Below, piece by piece: positions 1-12,055 of a stretch of DNA of 64,000 nt. The stretch spans positions 86,277,138 to 86,341,137 of the forward strand of contig OZ022503.1 of the NCBI GenBank assembly GCA_963989385.1, read 5' to 3'. Source of the DNA: Ctena decussata (taxonomy: Eukaryota; Mollusca; Bivalvia; Lucinida; Lucinidae). Position 1 is the first letter of the stretch, and every line of letters begins with the position of its first letter. The notes under the pieces are model-generated. The model had not been told where the DNA came from, did not search any database, and saw only the letters and a list, made by a program, of their open reading frames with translations. Both the position numbers and the translations under genes were made by a program.

Positions 1-288
1 ATTAGAGTTTACTTTTAGATAAAGATTGAATAAATTTGCTTCAGAAATTTTCGAATAATCACAAAGACATAAATTTGCTGAAATGTGACCTTGACTTTGA
101 ACATCCTTAATCTTGTGCGGGACATATCTTTTCATTATGCTCTATCTTTGAGCAAAGTAAAAAATAAACTACTTTGGTGGCCGTTAAGTAATTGCAAAAA
201 CCAAGATTCGACCTATGGCACTTGATTATGACCTTGGTTGTTGGAATCAAAATTTTGTGCATGATCTACCTTCTTTTTTTTGGTTGAC

Positions 289-340
<52 letters not shown>

Positions 341-1531
341 GTTTACTGCGTCACCCTCTACTGAGTGTTATGCGCAGGGTTAGTAAGAATAAAAGTAAAA
401 AAGTGATAGTGAGATCTAAAAGAAAGATAGTGAGATTAGAAAAAAGATGAAAGTGTTAGTGTTGTTAGCAAAGTAATGAGATAAAAGCAGGGTGAAAACA
501 GATCTTATTTTCTATGGCCTTTGATGATCTATCTTGCTCACTTCTAGCTTGAAGGAGTCTAGATCTTTTAAGAGAACTATACCTGTAGGGAGCCGGTTCC
601 ACAAAACAACAGTCACTGGAAAAAAGGAATACCGGTAATAATCTGCAGTAGCATGTACCTGGCGGAAACTTAGTGGATGCATGTGACGAGATAATCTGAT
701 GGGACGCTCAAAATATGAAGGCATTGGCACGGCAACAAGACCATACGTGATCTTATAGAACATCGCGAGGCGAGCATCATATCGGCGATTTTCTAAGGAG
801 CGCCAACCGAGGTTACTCAGCATCTCAGTTACACTATCATAGGAGGAATATCTACTTGTCACCCATCTGGCAGCCCTTCTTTGCAACATTTCTACTTTTT
901 GGATGTTCTGTTTTGTGAAAGGGCTCCAGACAGTGGAGGCATACTCAACCTGGGGTCGGACTAAAGTTTTATAGGCTAATTCTTTTACGGACTGATTTTC
1001 AGTTCTAATATTTCTTTTAACAAAACCTAAAGTTCTATTAGCCTTATTTGTAATTTCATTTATGTGGGTGTTCCAGCTAATATGTTTGGATATGTTTACC
1101 CCAAGGTATTTTGCACTGTCAACAGCCTCCAGAATCTCCCCATGGAGGGTATACTGGGAAATGAAAGGTTGTCTGGATTTGCTTATATGTAGCACCTGAC
1201 ATTTGCTTGGATTAAATTCCATATCCCAGGTTCGTTCCCATTGTTGTAAGGTGTTGAGGTCATTCTGGAGAGTGTTGTTGTCATTTGGGTTAGGTACTGT
1301 GAGGTAAACAGCAGTATCATCTGCAAATAGTCTTACCTGGGACTGAATATTGTCTGGTAGGTCATTTATGTAGAGCAAGAAGAGGAGTGGGCCAAGAACT
1401 GAGCCCTGGGGTACTCCAGATGTCACGGGTACTTCTGCTGATGACTCCCCTTCAAGCACTACAGCCTGGGTTCGACCCCCAAGAAAGGATTTTATCCAAT
1501 GTTGAGTTTTACCATTCACTCCATAAGTCAA
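289..1531 (-). mobile_element. 5'-truncated non-LTR retrotransposon (LINE)
   Basis: The element lies on the minus strand and inserted into a pearl-like tandem unit. It keeps the second half of the reverse transcriptase (512-1531), a short 3' UTR and a tail of about 13 CTAT units at 289-340 (ATAG-type tail in the sense direction). The left flank ends in the repeat's 'ggttgacct' and the right flank resumes in the same repeat at about 1532, so the copy is 5'-truncated in the usual LINE way. Jockey/CR1-type RT motifs are present, but the clade is not assigned. Confidence 0.75.
512..1531 (-). pseudogene. LINE reverse transcriptase, C-terminal two thirds
   Basis: About 339 codons are open, with no genuine ATG because the copy starts inside the RT domain. 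Visible RT motifs in order are SGVPQGSVLGPLLF (motif B), LFADDTAVY with the catalytic aspartate pair, and KYLGV. The C-terminal 'thumb' follows, with an ARW..R segment and an ALWNRLP-like WNRLP motif typical of jockey/CR1-type LINEs. Motif A and the endonuclease are missing. In the family this polymerase copies the element's RNA onto a nicked chromosomal target. The frame is uninterrupted, which suggests a fairly recent insertion, but the truncation makes it non-functional. Confidence 0.8.
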
Positions 1532-2275
1532 CCTTTTTATGAAGTTCTACTGAATTCACTTTAGCCTTTTTTGGAGATATTGCGGACACACCATTTGTAA
1601 GAGACAGACCTATGACCTTTGACTGTGACCTTGACCTAGGTCGTTGCGATCAAAATTTTGTGCAAAACATAACTTCTTATTTTAGTTTACCTTTCTGTGA
1701 AATGTGATTAAATTCGTTACAGCGGTTTTTGAGATATTGAGGACACACGATTTGTAAGGGACAATCCTATGACCTTTAATTGTGACCTTGACCTTTATCT
1801 TGGGAATCCAATTTTTTAAGGCTACACATCTTTTGAATTTGGTATACCTTTCTGTGAAGTCTGATTAAATTCGCATCAATGGGTTTTGAGTAATAGCGGA
1901 CACAATTTGTAAGGGACAATTTTTTTTAACCTTTGACTGTGACCTTGACCTTGGTTGTTGGAACCCACATTTTGTGCATGAAACACCTTCTTATTTTGGT
2001 TTGCCTTTCTGTGAAATTTGATTGAATTTGTTTCAACGGATTTTGATATATTGAGGACACATAATTTGTAAGGGACAAATATTTGACTTTTTAATTGTGC
2101 CCTTGGTCGTGGAAACTTAAATTTTGTGCGCGACACGCCGTTCTATTGTGGTTTACCTTTCTATGAAATTTGATTAATGTCGCTTCGGCGATTTATGAGT
2201 TATTGCGGACACACGATTTGTAACGTACGGACGGATTTTAATATGCTACCTGAAGCTCCTTCGGGGTCATAAAAA

Positions 2276-2596
2276 ATTCTCCTTTATGGGGGCCATGTAG
2301 ATTACATTAGTGTCTACGCCCATGGGCGTACGCTATCTAGTAATTGCTTGTGACTTAGAAGTACAGCCAATGGTTACCCACAATGCAGCTTGGCCTTTAT
2401 GCAACAATCAGAACACCGCTCAGTCAATTCCGTGAATTCACACGTGAGCGCTATTCGCATAGATGTCTTCAGCGGCAATAAGCTGTGCACAGATATGTCA
2501 TGAGCGCTATTCGCATTGATTTCGTGAGCGATTCTTACTTGTGATTAAAAGTCTATTGTCTTCTGGAAAGCAAAGCGAACCGGACATCCGTCTTTT
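2276..2596. other. Gap without recognised feature
   Basis: This is a spacer between two pearl-like elements. I see imperfect repetition of 'gtgagcgctattcgcat' at 2441-2530 but no coding, RNA or transposon signature. Confidence 0.5.
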
Positions 2597-3497
2597 TTAT
2601 ACCCCGCCACACGTTAGTGGCGGGGTATTATGTTTTCACGTTGGCTGTCCGTGTGTCTGTTCGTCCGTCGGTAGTACGCACGTCCGTCCGTCTGTCCGTC
2701 CGTCCGCACTTCGTTTCCATTCGATAACTTAAGTAGTTATCAACGGATACCCTTCAAATTTTGTATGCATTTGTACCAAAAAATGTCTCGCTTGGAATTG
2801 TTAATGGGCGAATTTCGATAATTTCTGATAGAGTTATGGCACTTGTCAATGTACAAAAAATGGTTTCTGGCCTCGGGTTCCTTTACTACTTGAAGTATCA
2901 TAATGAAACTTCACAAACATGATCAATGTAACAAAAGCTTTGTATTAGGACAGGAATTGTATTATCGGGGGTTATCTACTCCTGCCCTGAGGCTATATAC
3001 ATGTATAAAATCATGAAAAATTACAGGTAAAATGAAGAGTTTGAAGCAATTTTTCTGAAACTTACAGCAAATGATCAGAGTGATGAAAGCCTCCAGTGAT
3101 GCTCAAATTTACCCCGTGGGAGTTAGCTCCCCCTGCCCCGGACTATATACATGCACAACATGATGATATAATCTATATAGATTCATGTTAAACAGATTTT
3201 CAGAAATTTACATCTGATGATAGAAGTAATAAAAGCTTGTGGTGATTAAAATTTGACCCTTTAGGGGTTACCTGCCCCTGTCCCATGGTTAAAATCACCA
3301 AAATTGTATTTGATGAGAGTGGTAAGTAAATCAGAAGCTTATTGTAAGTTACCAGAGTAATGAAGTGTCCTGTCATGACAAAGACTTTTTTCCATGTTCA
3401 ATGGGGTTAGGCTGCTCCTGCCCTTGGGTTATACAGGGAAAAAATAAATCTGGAAAAATTCGGTGTGTGAAAAAGGTTTGCAGTGGCGGGGTATCAT
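2597..3497 (-). repeat. Pearl/Helentron-like non-autonomous element, minus orientation
   Basis: The 3' end (left on the plus strand) has a perfect hairpin, TACCCCGCCAC (2600-2610) pairing with GTGGCGGGGTA (2617-2627), bordered by T-rich sequence. Next to it is a GTCC/GTCTGTCCG tract at about 2640-2705. The core has degenerate units of about 140-150 bp, recognisable by 'acctgcccctgccc' and 'tttcagaaatttaca'. The other end carries GTGGCGGGGTAT (3483-3494), which matches the hairpin arm. The design (short shared end, tandem core, microsatellite, terminal hairpin) is that of bivalve 'pearl' elements, often linked to Helentrons. There is no coding capacity. Confidence 0.65.
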
Positions 3498-4090
3498 GCA
3501 GTCGTTTGCGATGCTTTTATTTCATTTCTTCTTCTTTTGGTGGGGTTTTCCCTTTTGTTACGGTGGTCTTTTATGGCTTTGATAACGTAAATGGAGGCGG
3601 TCCCTAAATACCAAATGGGATAGGAACCAATAATAATAAAAAGCATTATCAGAAATTTAGAAAGAAGAGACCATGTCCATATCCGAATATTTATCAAAGC
3701 ATGTATATAAGTCAAATCTTAAAGGGTTCCCTAAAGAGCAGAAATACATTCAGAAGAGGGAACATGGCCCAGCCTACGTAGTTTCAGCTATTGCAGCCGC
3801 ATCAGTGACCCTGACACTATCTGGTGATGAAACCAGAGAAAAGCACACTGAAATTTCTTATGTTTAATTGGGCAGTCGATTCAAACACTGACCATGCACT
3901 ATTATTTGGACGATGATCTAGAATAAGAGTCTCAACCCATCTAAAATTTCAGATTTCTCTGAATATTCGTCTGGTCTTTCAGGACGAAAATAGAATAAAA
4001 TCTGTTCTTTGGCTGATGTTAGGGAAAACGTTTTACGGTCAGCACATAACCAGCTGCAGTGAAGTAAAATTAAAGTCTTACAGAGTTCAT
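3498..4090. other. Non-coding spacer with weak repeat traces
   Basis: No gene is supported. At about 3725-3775 there is a diverged relative ('aagagcagaaatacattcagaag') of the 110 bp unit that is tandemly repeated from 4091. Confidence 0.4.
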
Positions 4091-4415
4091 TCAAGAGCAG
4101 AGAAAACATACAGAAGCAGGAACATATTTTAAGTCGACAATCGGATAACAGACTTTGATATCCAGCTCCGATATTGCATATTCTCAGTCTGCCAGATCCT
4201 TCAAGAGCAGAGAATATATTCAGAAGAAGGAACTTATTTTAAGGCGGCAATCTGATAACAGACTTTCTTATTCAGCTCAGATATTGCATTTTCTCAATCT
4301 GTCAGATCCTTCAAGAGCAGAGAATACATTCAGAAGAAGGAACATATTTTAAGTCGACAATCTGATAACAGAGTTTCTTATCCAGCTCAGATATTGCATT
4401 TTCTCAATCTCTGAG
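4091..4415 (+). repeat. 110 bp tandem repeat, three copies
   Basis: The string 'tcaagagcagagaa' begins at 4091, 4201 and 4311, giving an exact 110 bp period over three units. Each unit continues with 'cattcagaagaaggaac', 'cgacaatctgataacaga' and 'cagctcagatattgcat'. Units differ at a few positions each. No open frame is conserved across them. Confidence 0.8.
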
Positions 4416-4900
4416 ATAATATCGTCATTCTGCTCCCAAAATGTCTTAAATAAAATACTTAGAAATGATTTGTTAACCCAATTCGTTTACGTACAAGCAT
4501 TGTATTGCTTAAGGAGCTGATTGCCTATTGTAACTATTACCAAATTTTATTTGCGATGTTCTTTAAGTCATTGCTCTTATACATATTCCTTTAGAGGCAC
4601 TGGAAATAAAATGTCTGTAGAAAATTAATTCAATCAGACACTATCTTTCGAGCGATCAAGGCCAATGCCCAGACTACATTATCTGTGCCATAATACTTCC
4701 ATAAACATATTTAACTAGATCATCTACCTCAGCTTACAAACAAGTGATATCAACCTGAAATGTCAGAGTAACAATCACACCTGTCTTGTGTAACAGTCTA
4801 CTTATAAAATGTTCTGGCTTAAAAACAAATAAATGCCAAACTCGTACTTGTTTTGGTTTGGTGTCTACCGAAGCAAATATAACAAAGGGGCAACGAAGGA
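4416..4900. other. Gap without recognised feature
   Basis: AT-rich sequence with no coding, RNA or transposon signature that I can support. Confidence 0.5.
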
Positions 4901-7152
4901 CTGACTCGCTCATCTGAGTAAAACTAGGGCTACATTTGAATATGTATTTCTGTATGTATTCTCTGCTCTTGAAGGAACTTTTTAAGATTTTAATTTGAAT
5001 AAACCTGATACTATAAAACTGTCAAAATATGAGAGACATTGATTTAAGTTCAAAGGGACCTTTACCTCTATTGCTAAGAAAGTTCATGCACTCATTTATT
5101 TGACTGTATATACTTCTGCACCAAAATTTTAAACAAATTCCATGAACTCTTATATTTAAGCATTTGTCCATATAAAAGCGCGAGAGAGCAAATTAGACTG
5201 TGCCATGTAAATGGCAAGGTAAACCCAAGGTCATCATTTGAACAATATTGGGCCAAAATCTTCAAAACTGTCTATGAAATCTTATGTTCTAGCATTTTCT
5301 CTAATTTGACCGTGCCGTAAAAAAGTGAAGGCCAACCGAAGATCATCATTTCAACAATCTTTGTATTACTCGAGTACCCTATGCTACATACCATGTTTCA
5401 AGGTCATTAGTCAACTGGTTCGGAAGAAAAAGATTTTAAAATATTTCTGTGCCATATATGGGCATGCCCTGGACCATTTGAACAACTTTTCGTTCCATCA
5501 GCCCCTGGACGCTCTTTATGAAATTTTGTTTACATTTGGCCCGGTGGCGTTTTAGGAGTTGTCTTAAATTGTCAAAATATGAGTGTCCTGGGTCTTATTA
5601 AACATTGACCTTGAACTCTTGTACTCATAAATCTCCATGTACTCATTAAGACAACTGTATATACCAATTTTTAGGCCAATACCTTCAAACGTTTCCACGA
5701 AATCCTATATTCTAGCATTTTCCCATATTCGACCTTGCCGTAAAAGAAGGTTAAGGTCAACCCAAGGTAATAATTTAAACAATCTTTGTAGTATTTAAAC
5801 ATCAATGCTACATACCAAGTTTCAAAGCCATCGGTCAAATGGTTCTGGAAAAGAAGAATGTTGATGGTTTTTACCATATATGGGCATGGTAGCCATCTTG
5901 GTCATATGACTTGGACAATTTTAAGAAATTTTCGCTCCATCAGCGTTTGATGGCTCTATTTGAAATCTGGTGACAATTCGCCCAGTGGCTTTTGATTAAA
6001 TGTTTGAAATTGTTAAACTTAGAGAGTCCATAGTAAAGGATCAAAGGTCTTGTATTCATTAAGTTTCATGTACTCATTAAGATGACTGTAAATGCCAATT
6101 TTTAAGGCAAATTCTTCATAATTTCCCATGAAATCAAATGTTCTCGCATTTTCCCATTTTTACCTTGCCTTAACAAAGGCCAAGGTCATCCAAAGGTCAT
6201 CATTTTAACACCCTGGTAGCACTATAGGGTCCAATACTACATTCCAGTTTCAATGTAATTTGTCTACTGGTTCTGCAGAAGATGATTATTTAAGGTTTTT
6301 ATTGATTGATTTATTTCGATATCACAGACCAGCATTACATGATAAAACAATGGGATATTAAATATACATGTAAAACATACACATTTAAAATATCTCCCAT
6401 TTGAATGCACCATGGCTTGCCAATTAATACCAAGGATAACACAAAAAAGAGAAAGTGATTTCTCTTATTTCCATTGTGGTCCATATTCCATTGTGGTCCT
6501 TATTGTATATTGGCGTGGTGGCCATGCTAGTCACATGACCTGGACCGTTCAAACAACACTTTGTTCCCTCAACCTCTGAAGGCTCTATATGGAATCTGGT
6601 TACAATCGGCCCAGTGGCTTTTTGAGATGATGTTTGAAATTGTTGAAATATGAGAGTCCTGGGTCAAAGAATAACCTTCACCTCTTGTAGTCACAACTTT
6701 TCATGTACTCATAACGATGACTGTATATACCATTTTTGGCCAATATCTTCAAAAATTTCCAAGAAATCTTATTTTCTAGTAATTTCTAAAATAAAAGCAC
6801 CGTAAAGCAAATGTGAGCTCAGCGTAAAGGAGGTCAAGGTCAATTCAAGTTCATAGTTTGAACAATCTTGTTATTACTAGTGTACCAAATGCTACATACC
6901 AAGTTTCAAGGCCATCGGTTCAAAAAAGAAGATTTAAAAGTTTTTTCCACATATAGGCGTGGCGGCCATGTTGGTCATGTGACCAGGACCGTTTGAACAA
7001 CTTTTCGCTCCCCCATCCCTGAAGGCTCTACATGAAATTTGGTTGCAGTCGGTCCAGCGGTGTTAGAGGAGAAGTCGTTTGATACGACAGACAACAGGAG
7101 CCTGTCCATCCTATAAGCTGACCCGGAGTCTACTTCTTTGCTGAGCTAAAAA
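4901..7152 (+). repeat. Pearl-like element with long tandem core
   Basis: The element starts near 'ctcgctcatctgagta' (4906) and ends in a decayed hairpin, AGCTGACC..CTGAGCTAAAA (7115-7150). It is the same class as the elements at 22.9 and 48.7 kb. Core units contain 'accaagtttcaaggccatcggt', 'gaagaagat', 'gccatgttggtcatgtgacc' and 'ggctctatatgaaat'. Roughly 205 bp at 6296-6500 does not fit the core and looks like a later insertion of unknown type, beginning with a T-rich stretch. There is no coding capacity. Confidence 0.6.
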
Positions 7153-7525
7153 GTACAGAAGAACACAAAGGACTCTCATTTGAACATCACCGTATACCAG
7201 GTTTCCTCTACGGTATACTCCGTTTAAGCTAGTCGCAGGGAAGCATATCTATATTGTTCGGCTGAAAGCCAATACAGACAAAAATATCATGCCAAAGAAA
7301 TCCACATTCACTCACAAATATTCATCGTAATGGGAACAAGACATATGCCGTCACTTTCCTGAAGATTTTGACTCCTTAAACTCAATTGCTAAGAGCAAAA
7401 GAACAAGCATTTTAAATACTTTCCAAAGTAAGATCAGGTTGCTCTGTCTAGAAGACACCATTATTCGAACAGGAGTCTCCAGTTTGAAAAAAACAAACAA
7501 ACTAGACAATCACTGAAGGTGATGA
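7153..7525. other. Gap without recognised feature
   Basis: Spacer between two pearl-like elements. No coding or structured element is seen. Confidence 0.5.
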
Positions 7526-8797
7526 ATGCCCCCGCCATATGCCTCACTAGATGAGTAATGTATTAAGTGGTATTTGTGTGAAATTATATCAAAATCTGTC
7601 AATAATAAAGGTGCTCGAGAGATGACAATTTTTTTTCTAAAAAAAATCTATGATCTTGACCTTGGCTCTACAACCCTGAAAAGTGTATAAGATATTGTGA
7701 CTTAATATTTGTGTGTAGTTATATCAAAATCAGTTAACAAATAAGGGTACTAGAACCTTGACAAAGTTTTACATGTACCTATAATAGCATCTGTGACCTT
7801 GACCTTGGACCGACAATGCTGAAACATAAATTTGTCCTAGATATTGCCATGCTAAATATTTGTGTAAAGTTATGTCAAAACCATTCCAGAGGGATGACAA
7901 CGTATTTTCTAAAAATAGCAACCGTGACCTGACCTTGACCCTATAATTCTGGATCGCGAAATTTTCCAAGATATTGTCACACTAAACATTTGGGTGACAT
8001 TACATCAAAATCTGTCAATGAATAAAGGGCTCTAGGAATGATAAAGATTTTTCTAAAAATAGCGACTGTGACCTTGATCTTAAACCAGCAGTACTGAAAT
8101 GGTAATTTATTCAAGATATTGTCATACCTAACATTTGTGTGAAGTTATATCAAAATCGTTCCTTAAATAAAAGAGCTCGAGCGATGCCCAAATTTTTCGG
8201 AAAATATCAACTGTCACCTTGACCTTGATTCTTCCAACCTGAAAGGCAAACTTGTTCGAATTATTTTCATACTCAATATAGCTGTGACCTTATATCAAAA
8301 TCAGTTCATAAATGAGGCCGCTAGAGCCACAACAAAAAGTGAGCTTGTATATAAGCCACTGAAATATGGTCAAAATATGTATGTCATTCAAGGGGACACA
8401 ATTCTGCAATAAAGACCTGAATCAAAGTTCTGTTACCTATATGCACATGTTCAATGCATGTCTGAACTGTGTTGCAAGTTTCAACTCCAAGCATCTAATA
8501 CGGTAGGAGGAGTTACAGAGACAAAAACAGTACTACAAGTGTAAAATATGGTCAATATATGTATGTTATTCAAGGGGACATAATTCTGCAATTAAGACCT
8601 GAATCAAAGTTCTGTTTCCTTTATGCACACGTTCAATGCATGTCTGAAGTGTGTTGCAAGCTTCAACTCCCAGCATCAAATATTGTAGGAGGAGTTGCGG
8701 AGACAAGAACAGTACTACAAAGTGTGACGGACGTATGCACGGACGGACAAGGGCAAAACTATATGCCCCTCCCCACTTCGTGGCGGGGGCATAAAAA
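7526..8797 (+). repeat. Pearl/Helentron-like element, about six ~135 bp units
   Basis: The left end is ATGCCCCCGCCATATG (7526). The right end is a hairpin, TGCCCCTCCCCAC pairing with GTGGCGGGGGCA (8764-8791), followed by A-rich sequence. Core units of about 135-140 bp repeat 'ttatatcaaaatcagttaataaa', 'gtgaccttgaccttgg' and 'caagatattgtcat'. A later block (8370-8560 and 8550-8720) is a second, internally duplicated unit with 'tgcaagtttcaactcc'. A GACGGAC tract sits at 8725-8750, just before the hairpin. No protein is encoded. Confidence 0.7.
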
Positions 8798-8834
8798 ACA
8801 ACAACAAAATAAAACACTTTTACATTATGGCCAG

Positions 8835-9165
8835 AGAAGCGCCGTGGCCGAGTAGCAAAACAACTCGGTTATAATGCAGAAATGATGTTTAAATGCGGGT
8901 CGGCTAGTGAACCAAAAACATTTTTTAAACCCAGTAGTAAATTTACTTTTTTCGAATCCGGGAAGGCTAAGGCAGCGAAAGGAGAAAAATGACTTCGCTT
9001 TTCACATGCTGTGCCCACGTTCAATGAACCTCTAATCCCCGCTGTCCCTACGGACACTAGGCTATGGCTATCCTTTAACTTGTATATTATGACCGGTATG
9101 TTCGTTCGACCGTTTGTAAAAACACTTTTTCGGATTATTCCGTACAAGTTGTCAACCAATCAATT
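8835..9165 (+). repeat. Probable tRNA-derived SINE remnant
   Basis: The segment opens with GCGCCGTGGCCGAGTAG, like a tRNA 5' end with an A-box (TGGCCGAGTAG). A diverged tRNA-like 'aactcggttataatgcag' follows, comparable to the SINE head at 17.8 kb in the other orientation. The B-box is not clear. The body is unrecognised, and the right boundary is a guess. Confidence 0.35.
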
Positions 9166-10536
9166 TGAAACTGGGTAAATAATATAGAAATGTTTTGAAT
9201 ATTCGGAACTTTTGAAAACAAGGCAAACACAACAGAAATGAAAGTAGCGGGCTCGATTAAATTGAGTCTATTCATAATCATTTAATTTAATGAAATGTGC
9301 AACACCGGCTTAACCCCCTAGTACCGTCTTAAGCAGAACTCCATTTTCAAAATAACTTAATGAACTGAATGACCTCAAATGACCAGGAAATTTTATTTGC
9401 ACTATGATGAAATACGGGGAGGCGTATATAAGCATCTTTTCATAAAGGTCATATTATTTTTAGGTCATCTCAAAATGATTTTAGCGGAGTTACAACCCTT
9501 TAAGTTTTTCATGAGCGAAGCATTATCGGATATCTCATGCTACATTTTGAAAAATGACGTTAGACCTTGGTAAAAACCGACATTTTAACACCCTTAGGGT
9601 ATATGAAATGACCATGAAAATTAATGGGACCCTTGCACTTTGATAATTTTACATGTGCAGAAATGATGGAGGGGAACGGTCATTTACTTTCGTTTCTTCT
9701 TATACTGATTCAAGAAGGGCAGTTGTCAGTTTCTGGAGATTAGTACCGGTTAACCTGGAGGTCTAATTAAAATCTTAAAGAGTCTTTTCCAGACCAGAGA
9801 ACACATTCGAAAGAAGAAAGAAGAAAAATGGGTCTGAGCCTGTCCAGGAATAGTATGGGTCGGTTAACTGACCATCCCGACATGACCTTTGCTGTTTACC
9901 GTGGAAGTAAGGCAACAAAACAACAACAGTTGTTCCGAGAGAAGCATTTTCGTTTCTTTAAGGGTTGTTGATCCTTTTTGCAAAGTGAGGCAAAGGAGAA
10001 AAGAAGGAAAAAAATGGCGGAGTTGTTTTGCCTAAAAGTGTATTCAATCGCCTTAAGGGTTAAAATTAATAAGGATTAGAGTGAAGAATAAGCAGTTAAC
10101 AAATAATTAATTTTCCTTCTAGGACTATCGTTAGCTTTAGTTTAATACTTTTATATAAAGCAAATACCTTCATAGAATAACATCATATTGCTCTGGAAAC
10201 CAGATAAAATTGCAAAAACGGCTATGATTCGCGAATATTTGTCGCCGCAAAACTTTACCTGTACCATGGCCAATACGCAAGAGTTTTCTCGCTACAAAAT
10301 ATTCATAGGCCCAATTTCACGTCGCCGATAAACCGAGAATTAAGACCGTTGGACGTTTATTTTCACAGATAATCTTCGGAATGAATTTCACGTGCAAAAA
10401 TAATTTTCCACTATCAATACAATGACGGATTATTTTGAGCTTCCAAAAACGAAAGATTAAGGACTGAAAAACCTTGATTCTATGCGGAAAATGGATGACA
10501 ATAATATTTCATTAACATTAACATCTCGTAGTGATG
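9166..10536. other. Gap without recognised feature
   Basis: About 1.4 kb with only short open frames and no repeat family or RNA gene that I can identify. Confidence 0.5.
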
Positions 10537-10758
10537 CATAATTAGCCACAACATGACAAAACCAACAAAGTGGTATGTGCATCCAGCAAAGACTCAGATC
10601 AGCCTGGGCATCCGTATGGAGCCAGCTTAGATTCTTATCTACCCTTTCAGCACACAACCAAGACGCTGGTCAGAGTGTGCGGATGCCCAGGCTGATCTGA
10701 GTATTCGCTTGATGCACGTGCCACTTTGTTGGTTTTGTCATGTCGCGGTTCATTAATG
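10537..10758. mobile_element. Foldback MITE, copy A
   Basis: This is a long imperfect palindrome. The left arm reads 'acatgacaaaaccaacaaag' and 'ctcagatcagcctgggcat'. The right arm is the reverse complement, with 'atgcccaggctgatctgag' and 'ctttgttggttttgtcatg' ending in 'cgcggttcatta'. Arms are about 95 bp with a short spacer. A second, better preserved copy lies at 62122-62362. No transposase is encoded. The arms could extrude as a near-complete hairpin. Confidence 0.75.
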
Positions 10759-10776
10759 TTTCAAATGCCCGAAAAC

Positions 10777-11037
10777 TTATATGGTGTACCAATAGGGTCA
10801 AAAGCACCGATACGGGTCGACTCCTATTTTTGAAATACGGACCGACACGAATTTTTGAAATAAGGGTCGCCACGTATTTTTAGGGTCGACCCGTAGACTA
10901 CGGGTCGATCCGTGAAAGCAAGTTGACGGGTCGACCCGTAATATACTGGTCGATCCGTATTTATGCCGGGCGACCCGTAAATATATGGGTCGACCCGTAT
11001 CGGTGTTTTTGACCCTACCCTTTTTGACACCATAAAC
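10777..11037. mobile_element. Small foldback element rich in GGGTCGACCC
   Basis: Terminal inverted repeats of about 28 bp are nearly perfect: AGGGTCAAAA.CACCGATACGGGTCGAC at 10794-10821 against its complement at 10989-11016. Pairing continues weakly outward through TATGGTGT / ACACCATA to about 10777 and 11037. The interior is a run of self-complementary ACGGGTCGACCCGTA-like motifs (10876-11000) and diverged 'tatttttgaaatacgg' units. No coding capacity. The superfamily is unknown. Confidence 0.7.
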
Positions 11038-12055
11038 TTAACCCTATTAAATATTCCGACGGTACAGAATTTGTAGTGCAGTTTTGTTTCACAAAGACAG
11101 AAGTGCGAAGGGTGGAGCGGCTAACAAGGTACTGGGTGGAGGACTACAAGATAACAGGGGAAATAATATCATACCGATGGAACAATTTTTTGTACCATGA
11201 GGCAATCGGCAACGGGTTGTTTCTAAAGCGTCACTTCCTATTTAGGTGCTTACCGTTTATTGTTTTATTCCCCCGTGACCATGCCCTCGTCTGCCTGTCT
11301 TTCTGTCCGTCCGTTTGTCTCACTTTACGGTATAGAATCAGCTCCTCCCATCTTTTTCATACCTTGCGTACTTGTAATGAGCGTGTGGAGTTTTGATGGA
11401 GTAAAATTTATTTTTTACGGAATTGTGGCCTGTTAAGCTTTCAACAACAGACGCGCGACTTTCCTGTAGAAAAAATGAAATGGGAAGTAGGCAAACGCCG
11501 AACACTTATTGATGCCTTTCGCGAGACAGAGTAGCTGCAGACAATAAGTAAGAGACGCCTACTTTTTAAATGGCGCGCGCAGGCGGCCCTCACTGAGCCT
11601 CCTCAAACAATGCTTTATGGAGGAGGCGAAACATAAAAGCACAAACAGGCGATGTCTTCATGGTGCTAGTTACCCTGCGCTAGCAAAGACAAAGAACAAT
11701 ATCTTCTGAGGCAGCCCTAGTTCTGCTGCGACATGTTGCTGCGCTATCTAAGAATCGTGTCTTCTGATATTGCTTCAATTTCGTTGCCCATACCAGATCC
11801 TTGGTGAGTCATTTTTACATGATTTCGTACATGAAAGAATAGTCAGCTTGGCAAAACCATGGTTTTGCTGAATCATGTAGATTTTGCACACGTGAAATCG
11901 ATTTAAACCGTGGTTTTATGGGCAGTTTAGCGAAGCAGCCGCCGCAGTTTAAATCACTAAGAAATAATTCGTCGATGTGAAATTGGGCCTTGGTGTAGAT
12001 CAACATTGATTATAGAAGTTTGTGTTATATCTTTGTGGGAATCGACAGTCTGTGC
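11038..12055. other. Gap, mostly unrecognised
   Basis: About 1 kb with no supported gene. A 'gtctttctgtccgtccgtttgtc' tract at 11298-11320 resembles the GTCC tracts of the pearl-like elements, but I see no matching hairpin. A short inverted motif sits at about 11860-11920 ('aaaccatggttttgc' and 'aaaccgtggtttta'). Confidence 0.4.

Larger units (their letters stand above)
1..2275 (+). repeat. Pearl-like element with tandem core, split by a LINE
   Basis: Degenerate units of roughly 150 bp recur at 1-288 and 1545-2220. Each contains 'gtgaccttgacctt', 'attttgtgc', 'acctttctgtgaa' and 'gagatattg'. The right end has a short GGACGG tract (about 2226) and then a hairpin-like CCTGAAG..CTTCGGGG followed by A-rich sequence near 2270. 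This matches the 3' ends of the other pearl-like elements in the window. The left end lies outside the window. The LINE at 289-1531 interrupts one unit: sequence resembling one unit continues on either side of it. Confidence 0.6.

Noticed and set aside
3494..3715. Overlapping short frames on both strands at 3.4-3.9 kb as genes
   Set aside because: They are short, mutually overlapping and lie across a repeat boundary, with no recognisable domain.
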